NCBI GenBank assembly: GCA_030704615.1
Contig: CM060731.1
Span: 72,646,756-72,710,755, forward strand
DNA: 64,000 bases
Reading direction: 5' to 3'
DNA from: Takakia lepidozioides
Taxonomy: Eukaryota > Streptophyta > Takakiopsida > Takakiales > Takakiaceae
This document shows, one piece after another, positions 56,893 to 64,000 of the stretch. Both the position numbers and the translations under genes were made by a program. The first letter of the stretch is position 1. Each line of letters begins with the position of its first letter. Under the pieces are notes generated by a model, which was not told the DNA's origin, ran no database searches, and worked only from the letters and a program-made list of their open reading frames with translations.

Positions 56893-58576
56893 CAACCACT
56901 GGATGCGTCCTCTACCTCTAAGCCCACTGGACTTAAGGTTGCAGTTACGGAGGACAATTGGGAGCCTGACATTGGACCCATTGTCACCGGAGAAGAGAGA
57001 CGACGTATACGGCGGTTCCTGAGGGCTTACAAGAATTGCTTTGCCTTCAGTTTGAAGGACTTGGGAGCACTGAAGGGTCAAGAGATCCGTATTGAGTTGG
57101 CCACTGACACTCCAATCTTTCGGAGACCCTATAGATACAGTGACATGGAGAGGTCTTTGATTCAGATGAGGACTCAAGATCTCTGGGAGGCAGGTTGGGT
57201 GGAGCTCTCTGGTGGAGCTCTCTGGTGTAGAGTATGCTTCAGCCATAGTGATGTCAGCCAAGAAGGATGTCTATGGCAATTGGACGGAGTGTCGCGCACC
57301 TCACTTCGGTAAGCTCCCCCCCCTCAAGTCATAGTTACTCGCTTGATGCGCGCGCCTAACTCCCAACCTGGCTGCCGGGCCAACTTGGAGCTTCGGCTGC
57401 TCACCGGGACATAACGGTCCCCCCTTAATCTCCCAAAGAATCCTCCAACGATTTAAAACCAGCGGAATTCCCTTTGGTAGTTGGCAGTCCGGAACAGCTC
57501 CCCACTCTTTGGTCGCTTTCCGGCTCGCTCGCTTACTCACTAGCTTTTGGTCACCAACGGGCTTGCACCGTTCTCGGGGTTACTACTCCCTATATATACT
57601 TCTGTAGCTGTCCGCGGGGGTTTCACAAACAACCATGCCATTTTATGGCGAACCACCACGAACACCCTCGACTCCCGGTGATGAGTCGCGGTGAGTCTTG
57701 GCCCACTCACCAGGGCCCCTATGGACCGTGATGAGTCCCAAGACTCCCCACGACTCCCACCACGAGGTCTCCGCCCCAGGGTGAGTCCTATGCCACCCCC
57801 ACTAAGTCCCGCTAAGCTACCACCACCCCTTGTGGAGCCACCCCCACCGCAACCCGGTGTGCGGGGCTCCACCTAGTGAGCGCCTCCGCCTCATTGAGTG
57901 CTTTGGGCACTCAAGGGTGCTTCAGCCCCCCATACTTATCGCTGCCACTGCCCCCACCACAGGGGCAGCCCCTCTTGTGTCCCGACCCCCTGCCCTCAAG
58001 GCAAAGGGCCGCGACACGGAGAGACGTATGTGCAGTGATTACTGGCCTGTAAATCGTCAGACCAAGTCCGATAAGTATGCCATGCCAACACCAGAGGAGA
58101 TCTTTGATGCCATCGGGCATGCTAAGGTCTTTAGCACTTTGGATTTACAATCCGGATATCACCAATTGCCAATCAAGGAGGCGGACAAGCAGAAGACGAC
58201 ATTCTGGGGGATCAATGAGCACGGCAAGGATTGCCTATATCAGTGGCGGTTCTTACCATTTAGGCTTAAGAATGCTCCTGCAGAGTTTCAGAGAGTCATG
58301 GATAGGATTCTAGCAGGGGTGGACTTTGCTCGGTGCTACATAGATGACATCATCATCTTTAGTGTTACGGTGGAGGAGCATGAGAGACACCTTCAGGTGG
58401 TATTGGAGCGCTTGAGAGCACACGGATTGAAGTTGCATCCGGGGAAGTGCAAGTTTTTCCACAACCAGATTGAGTATCTAGGTCACATGATATATCTTGG
58501 AGGACTGGGGGTACAGCAAACTAAGGTAGAGGCCATTGCACAAATTCCACGCCCCACGGATGTGAGCCGAGTTTGA
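56893..58576 (+). pseudogene. Reverse transcriptase, interrupted by a solo LTR
   Basis: N-terminal part 56893-57289: EERRRIRRFLRAYKNCFAFS, DTPIFRRPYRYSDMER, WEAGWVELSG, VMSAKKDVYGNW. The frame is shifted by a 13-bp tandem duplication (57199-57211 and 57212-57224). After the solo LTR (57290-58016) the domain resumes with RRMCSDYWPVNRQT, FSTLDLQSGYHQLPIKEADK, FLPFRLKNAPAEFQRVMDRI and the active site YIDDIIIF (58337-58360). The insertion plus its 5-bp duplication is 732 bp, so it does not itself shift the frame. A TGA at 58574 stands where CGA is expected. Confidence 0.92.
57290..58016 (+). mobile_element. Solo LTR, 727 bp, with 5-bp target duplication CGGAG
   Basis: It begins TGTCGCG and ends CGCGACA, and is flanked by CGGAG at 57285-57289 and 58017-58021. 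It has the same length and nearly the same sequence as 6927-7653. A TATA-like CCCTATATATACTTC lies near 57590. It is in the sense orientation relative to the host reverse transcriptase. Confidence 0.95.
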
Positions 58577-58582
58577 GCTTTC

Positions 58583-60530
58583 ATGGGGTTGGCAAACTAT
58601 TATAGACGGTTTGTCAAGGGATTTAGTGCCATTGCAAAGGCTCTAACCAAGCTGACCAAGGTGGACCAGGAGTGGCAGTGGGAAGATGAGCAGGAACGAG
58701 CTTTTCAAGAGCTCAAGGCAAGGTTGACCTCGGCGCCTATCCTAAGACGACCTATCAGGGGGCGTCCCTTTCAGCTGCATACGGATTGGAGCATGTTGGG
58801 GCTTGGAGCGGTGCTCACACAGGTGGATGATGAGGGAAGAGAGTTCGTAGTGGCTCATATTAGCCGCTTGAACAACGCTGCAGAGGCTAAGTACAGCTCA
58901 TATGAGGGAGAGTGCTTAGCTGCAGTGTGGGTTGTGACACACTTCAGGTGCTATCTATACGGCAATCTTTTCACCTTTGTCACGGATCACCAGCCACTCA
59001 AGTGGTTGATGGAGTCAGACAAGCTTACGGGGAAGCTTGCACGGTGGGCACTCATACTCCAGGAGTATGACTTTCAGGTTGTGCATCGACCGGGTTTGGT
59101 CAATCGGGATACGGATGGATTGAGTCGCAATCCATGCACGAGCCAGCAGGATGACACTGGAGCTCGGTGGCATGGTGAGACGGACGAGGAGATGGTGTCG
59201 GGATGGCACGCATCTGCATTTTTGTGTATCTTGGCATCGGGAGGTCAGGTTAGACCTACAATAGGGATGACTGTAGACGGAGTGTCTGAGGACCCTGAGG
59301 CTAGTGATGAGCCAGGTGGTGCCAGAGATATACATGAGGATTCGGCTGTGTTGGACTACCTCCGCACGGGAGACACGGCAGCCACTACGGCTGCCAGGGA
59401 GAGGGATCGGATCTTGCAACGAGCCAAGAGATTCAAGTGGGAGGGGATACACCTACTTCGAGTGTGGGAGGATGGTCGGGTGAGGATTGTGCCTCACCCC
59501 ACACAGCGTGCACGGTTAGTGCGGCATGCCCATGAGGAGTTGGGGCATTTTGGAGTGCGACGCACTCACAGTTTACTGCAGGGGCAGTATTGGTGGCGTG
59601 GTATGCATACAAAGGTGCAACAGTTCGTGGCTAGGTGCATGGTGTGTGACAGGGTGCGTGCTTCATTCAACGCCCAACAGTTGCATCTTTTACCAATCAT
59701 GGGATTGGGCTACATGTGGAGTCTTGACTTCGCAGGACCGTTGCCACTGACTATGCGCCACCACAGATATGTGTTGGTAATGGTGGAGCACTTCTCCAAG
59801 TGGATTGAGTTGGTTCCATTGCCTGACAAAGCTAGTGAGGGGGCTGCGTATGCATTCTTGGATCGTGTGCTTAGCCGATTTGGTGCTCCAGCTGAGGTAC
59901 TCACGGACCAAGGAGAGAGTTCTTGGGGAGTTTCAGGCTTTGTGTGATAAAGCCTTGATAGACCACCGTACCACTTCTCGGGATCATCCTGAGGCCGATG
60001 GCTTGGCAGGGAGAGTGGTGTAGACGGTGAAGAGGGGTTTGCGCAAGTATGGCTTGCAAAAATGACACCTAGGAGATTGGGATCTTCAAGTACCTTGGCT
60101 AGCCATGGACTACAGGTTTATCAAGCAAGCATCACTTGCCTTCTTCTCACCATATTTCCTTCTCTTTGGCCGAGAGCCAGATTTGCCTGCGTCTATTCGC
60201 AGGGAGACTGCAGTAATCCTCAACCTTGATGATCCGGATGTGTGGACATAAGCATGTGCCCAGCGGGCAGAGTTGTTCAAGAGAGTCATGCCTGTGGCTT
60301 TTGAGAATCTTGCTATTGCCCAACACCGAGACACATTGAGGTATGCCACTATACGTGGAGGGGGATATCGGCCAGGTGTTCGGCGTTTCCACCGTGGGGA
60401 CTATGTGTATCTGCAGCAGACAGCGCCTACGACCTTGGATATCACATCAGGACGTGTGATTCTAAGGGTCAGAGAGGTGTTTCCTTCAGGAGTGTTGATT
60501 CTGGAGGGTCGAGATGGCATGGTATGAAAA
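58583..60530 (+). pseudogene. RNase H and integrase
   Basis: RNase H: AFMGLANYYRRFVKGFS, RPFQLHTDWSMLGLGAVLTQ, FVTDHQPLKWLM, VHRPGLVNRDTDGLSR. Integrase: the HHCC zinc finger (HAHEELGHFGVRRTHSLL and ARCMVCDR), the first aspartate in GYMWSLDFAGPLP, the second in VLTDQGE. There a frameshift (about 59920) moves the rest to another frame. The expected DDE glutamate reads glycine in HPEADGLAGRVV. Stops at 60020 (TAG), about 60063 (TGA), about 60249 (TAA) and 60525 (TGA) follow. The C-terminal part (GGGYRPGVRRFHRGDYVYLQ) resembles the small GPY/F-like domain of Ty3/gypsy integrases. Confidence 0.9.
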
Positions 60531-60536
60531 GACCAT

Positions 60537-60764
60537 GTGCGTAATTGTGCGCCATGTCACCTTCCACATGTGGATGGGAGGATAGATCCCAACCTTGCAG
60601 TGGTACCTACAGGATTGCGTTGCATGCTATGTGGGCATGCTCGTGGTGCCGCCACTATGCTGGTGTGTGATCGATGCTCAAGAGGTTGGCACATGGGATA
60701 CTTGACACCACCTCTTGAGAGGGTTCCTGATGGAGATTGGTTATGTCCACACTGCTTGGGATAG
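60537..60764 (+). CDS. PHD finger at the integrase C-terminus
   Basis: In the same frame as the end of integrase, after a TGA at 60525: CMLCGHARGAATMLVCDRCS followed by RGWHMGYLTPPLERVPDGDW and LCPHCLG, then a stop. The spacing matches a Cys4-His-Cys3 PHD finger, a domain that reads histone H3 tails. The seventh ligand, the cysteine expected after HMG, is tyrosine (TAC for TGC, one transition). It takes the place that chromoviruses such as the outer element fill with a chromodomain, and probably guided integration to particular chromatin. Confidence 0.9.
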   Translation: MRNCAPCHLPHVDGRIDPNLAVVPTGLRCMLCGHARGAATMLVCDRCSRGWHMGYLTPPLERVPDGDWLCPHCLG

Positions 60765-61023
60765 TGACAGTGGATATGACTAGTGGCAGCTCACAAGACA
60801 TGGGAGGCCAAGCTCATATGAGTCAATACCCGAGATCTCAGGCTCAAGTTCACAGGTTGCAAGACGACGACTAACGATGGGGCAACTCTTGTACCCGGCC
60901 TCTTGATCTATTGAGTTTGAGTGTAGTAGGGACAGTGATGGAGGACTTAGTGAGGCTATGGCCACTATCACATCTTGTGGCTACCTGGACTTAGAGGGAC
61001 CTAAGCGCCAGCTAGGGGGACGA
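60765..61023 (+). other. 3' untranslated region ending in a purine tract
   Basis: Non-coding. It ends GCCAGCTAGGGGGACGA at about 61007-61023, a plausible polypurine tract directly before a TGTGAG start. Confidence 0.5.
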
Positions 61024-61731
61024 TTGTGAGTGGACTAGTGGCAGCCTAGTGGTGGACTAATGGCTGCACTAGTGGTGACTAGTGTGCACATATGTTGTGT
61101 GGTTTGGACAACGATGTAGTTGTGTAGCGATATGTATGCGTACGACAGTTGTCAAGTTATTTTACCACTAGTGTGAAGTTAGCTAGGAAATAGCTAGCTT
61201 TTATATATTGACATTTGGGATTGATCCAAGTGTCAATCCAGGGACCAATACATGTTTGGGCACCTGACGTTGTTATCTTCACGGCAGATCGCGGTGGGCT
61301 CATCTTTCTCGAGTTGAGCTTCACCGCGCCTAGCTATGGTGCCGTAGTGTGGATTCCCCATGGCGTGGGCTGCACTTGGCTTGACTTGTATTTGAGTGAT
61401 GAATTTATATATACATGAGTTTATGCTTCAACTTTGTGAGCTCGCATGAGCTTGTGCTTGTATTCTTCTTCTTTATCATTGTGAGTGGACTAGTGGCTGC
61501 ACTAGTGGTGACTAGTGGCAGCCTAGTGGTTGGACTAGTGGCTGCACTAGTGGTGGCTAATGACAGCCTAATGTTGGACTAGTGGCTGCACTAGTGGTGA
61601 CTAGTGGTTGTCCAGTGGCAGCCTAGTGGTGCACTAGTGGTGTACTAATGATAGACTAGTGTTTGGTGTGCACATATGTTGTGTGGTTTGGACAGCGATG
61701 TAGTTGTGTAGCGATATGTATGCGCACGACA
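61024..61731 (+). repeat. Atypical 3' terminus of the nested element
   Basis: Three parts. 61024-61147 runs TTGTGAGTGG...ACGACA. 61150-61478 is the 329-bp LTR start homologous to 49760-50088. 61479-61731 is a longer copy of the first part, again TTGTGAGTGG...ACGACA, ending exactly at the target duplication. The first and third parts are full of ACTAGTGGTG and GGCTGCACTAGTGG words in tandem. ACGACA, two bases GT, then TGTCAAG at 61142-61156 resembles an LTR-LTR junction. Confidence 0.8.
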
Positions 61732-61735
61732 TGCT

Positions 61736-63290
61736 CTTTCTCGACGATCGTATCTTGCGCCAAAAGAAGGGGATGCAGCTTTTGACCAACAAAAATCTAT
61801 CATCTTGAAACCAACAAATTTTCAATTGAATATGCTATCCATGTCCACCTATGAGGATGCAGAGATCATAAAGGAGATTCATGAAGCACTGAAGAGCGAC
61901 CAATTTGCTACGACATTACAAAGTCAACTAAATCGACCTCGAAATAACCCACATGTTACAAATGACTTCAAATTCAAAGATGACTTACTTTATTTCAAGG
62001 GACTTCTCTATGTACCTTCAGGACCTACACGACTGCGAATTCTTCAAACATGTCATGATCTTCTTGCTGTAGGACATTTCGGCTTCAACAAAACAATAGA
62101 ATTGATATACATAGACTATTGATGGCCGCAGATGTGGAAACTCGTGAAAGACTTTATAAAATCTTGCGACACGTGTGCTAGAGCGAAGGGACCACAACAT
62201 CGACCTTACAGCCTTCTTCAACCATTACCCATTCCCAATGGTCCATGGTCATCCGTGTCTATGGACTTTATTACGGACCTTCCAATTTCCAAGACCACCG
62301 ACTCAATCCTTTTTATTGTGGATCGTTTTACGAAGATGACACATTTCATTCCATGTAACAAGACGGTTACGGGCGAGGAAACTGCAAGACTCTTCCTCAA
62401 TAATATCTACCGCATTCATGGACTCCCGAATGACATCGTATCTGATCGAGGACCACAGTTCATATCAAATTTCTGGAGGAGATTATTTCACATATTGGAT
62501 ACTAAGATCAACTCTCTACAGCTAATCATCCACAGACTGATGGTCAAACCGAACGTGTAAACCAGATTTTGGAGCAGTATTTTCGCTGTACGATAAATTA
62601 TCACCAAGAAATTTGAATGGACCTTTTGTCATTGGCTGAGTTTGCCTACAACAACACTATACATTCTTCGACCAAGCAAACTCCATTTTCTCCAATTATG
62701 GTCATCATCCTCGAGCAAACATTTTCCACATGAAGACTGTTGGAAGCCCTGCTGCAGAAAACCTTATTACTCATCTTGCTACGATTCACAAGGAGCTTAC
62801 ATTCCACCTCGCAGAAGCTCAAAAACAATACAAGCATATGAAGATCAACATCGCCAACTCCAACCCCAGTTCAAGGTCGGAGATCGTGTGTGGCTTCTTC
62901 GACGGGACATACAAATCTCACGACCATCAAGGAAGTTGGATTATCAACGCCTGGGACCATTCAAAATTATTCGACAAATAAATGCGGTCAGTTTTCGGCT
63001 TGAACTCCCACAAAGTATGCGCATCCATCCAGTCTTTCATGTTTTATTATTGGAGTTGTATCATCCATCGAATATTCCAGTGAGAGTTTCCGTACCACCT
63101 CCACCAATCGAAGTCAATCAGGAAATCGAGTATGAAGTCGACGAAGTCCTAGACTCTCGCATCAAGTATAAACGTTTTGAGTATTTCGTACATTGGAAAA
63201 GCTACGATATCAGCGAACGAACGTAGGAACCTTCATCCAACCTTGCCAATGCATCTAACAAAGTCCAAGAGTTTCATCAACGATATCCAG
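61736..63290 (+). pseudogene. Chromovirus integrase and chromodomain
   Basis: Continuation of the outer element. Integrase: TCHDLLAVGHFGFNKTIELI, a TGA in place of a tryptophan in DYWWPQMW, CDTCARAKGP, VSMDFITDLPISKT (first aspartate), IVSDRGPQFISNFW (second aspartate), then frame changes. The remainder is in another frame: FKVGDRVWLLRRDIQIS, YQRLGPFKIIRQI, IHPVFHVLLLELYHP. The chromodomain EYEVDEVLDSRIKYKRFEYF is followed by VHWKSYD, then a TAG where the aromatic-cage tryptophan codon TGG is expected before EPSSNL. Chromodomains direct insertion to heterochromatin. Confidence 0.9.
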
Positions 63291-63456
63291 CTAAGCCCCG
63301 AGCTCCACGTTAATAAGATATCACAACGATGATGTCAGCCAAATTAGCTTCAAGGTGAAGACTCCACATTCAGTGTATCTTATATACATTAAGGAGAGAG
63401 GTTCTCCAACTCTAAGCAAGTCCAAGATCTTACCGCTCCTCGAGGAATTCGGCGCT

Positions 63457-64000
63457 AGAGGAGGGGGTGATGTCACGGACATAGTCCAGAGGAACTTACC
63501 AGGAGTAAATACCAGAAGTTACCAAGTTACCATGTTACCGAAAGTTATCATGACTTACCGTGATTTATCATGATTTACCATTACTTACCAAGTTACCGAG
63601 AGTTTACCAAATTACCAATAGTAACTTGGGAAACTACTCAGGAAACTTCCTTTGGAGGAAACTTTTCCATCAAGATACCTCATTTGCTTAAGGAAGCTTC
63701 TCCATCAAGAATCATTTGTTTAATCTTAGAAACTTCTCCAGTAAGAAACCTCCGTAGGGGAAACTTCTTGGGGAAGCTTCTTAGTAGCCAGTATATATAG
63801 GAGACGAGACTGGACACTCTTCAGTCTCGCCAACACAAGTTCAAGCTACTCTTGTTCCAAGTCCAGTACTCCAGTCCAGCTCCCAGTATCCAGTCCAGTT
63901 TCCAGCATTCCAGTATCCGAGTTGAGTTCCAGTATTTTGTACTCTTGTCCATTGTTATAAAGATCATCTTGATTCATGTTCACCTACCATGCATTCGGCC
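63457..64000 (+). repeat. Polypurine tract and 3' LTR start of the outer chromovirus
   Basis: The tract AGAGGAGGGGGTGA (63457-63470) is directly followed by TGTCACGGACATAGTCC at 63471. The LTR matches 46178 onward with many, mostly transition, differences and is cut by the window end after 530 bp, about 80 bp before its expected end. Confidence 0.93.

Larger units (their letters stand above)
49760..61731 (+). mobile_element. Nested Ty3/gypsy element carrying a DNA methyltransferase and a PHD finger
   Basis: It starts TGTCAAGTTATTTTACC and ends ...GCACGACA. It is flanked by (A)TGCT, at 49755-49759 and 61731-61735: the duplication is 4 bp if the element ends in CA, or 5 bp if the final A belongs to the duplication. 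Order of coding parts: gag, protease, DNMT3-like methyltransferase, reverse transcriptase, RNase H, integrase, PHD finger. It is nearly 12 kb, including a leader of about 3 kb and a 727-bp solo LTR inside the reverse transcriptase. Multiple stops, at least three frame changes and a changed integrase glutamate make it inactive. Its gag is related to the minus-strand element at 6277-12417. Confidence 0.93.
46178..64000 (+). mobile_element. Outer Ty3/gypsy chromovirus, split by a nested element; 3' LTR runs off the window
   Basis: 5' LTR 46178-46787, gag 46826-47593, zinc knuckle and protease about 47730-48290, reverse transcriptase and RNase H 48215-49786. Then the nested element (49760-61731), integrase and chromodomain (61736-63290), polypurine tract, and the start of the 3' LTR (63471). 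Joining across the nested element restores the reading from KSDA to LSRRSYLAPKEGD. A related truncated LTR lies at 36166-36546. LTR copies differ by many substitutions, and the body has stops, so the insertion is old and dead. Confidence 0.93.

Overview
The window looks like nuclear DNA from a land plant, most likely a fern or another non-seed vascular plant. It holds several PLS-class pentatricopeptide (PPR) genes with E and DYW domains in the style of early-diverging land plants, ordinary spliced plant genes, and layer upon layer of LTR retrotransposons, a CACTA transposon, LINE pieces and a decayed Fanzor gene. Species cannot be named from the sequence. No RNA gene or CRISPR array was seen.

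Cellular genes. Minus strand: two intact exons of an aromatic-amino-acid decarboxylase (818-1268); a five-exon mitochondrial carrier of the BTL type (14476-17010); a two-exon serine carboxypeptidase-like protein of the SCPL50/51 type (39463-41014). Plus strand: a long PPR protein that has lost its DYW end (20042-22386) and a complete 735-residue PPR-DYW protein ending in DRW (41406-43613), arranged head to head with the carboxypeptidase. PPR pseudogenes lie at 2711-5471 (minus) and 17918-18270 (plus).

Mobile layers. At 6277-12417 (minus) is a truncated Ty3/gypsy element with a very long leader. At 12540-14074 is a Fanzor (eukaryotic TnpB relative) pseudogene. From 28111 to 37900 a Ty1/copia element (minus) appears split by LTR fragments, an ORF with a SET domain, a CACTA transposase with an inverted internal piece, and a CpG-rich repeat block. 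From 46178 to beyond the window end is a Ty3/gypsy chromovirus; a second Ty3/gypsy element (49760-61731) sits between its RNase H and integrase, flanked by a short target duplication.

The most interesting object is that inner element. Its order is gag - protease - DNMT3-like cytosine-5 DNA methyltransferase - reverse transcriptase - RNase H - integrase - PHD finger. It therefore carried both a possible writer of DNA methylation and a possible reader of histone marks. It is now dead: it has many in-frame stops (those examined are explained by C-to-T or G-to-A transitions), frameshifts, and a 727-bp solo LTR inside its reverse transcriptase. An equal-length solo LTR of the same family sits inside the gag of the related minus-strand element; both have perfect 5-bp target duplications.
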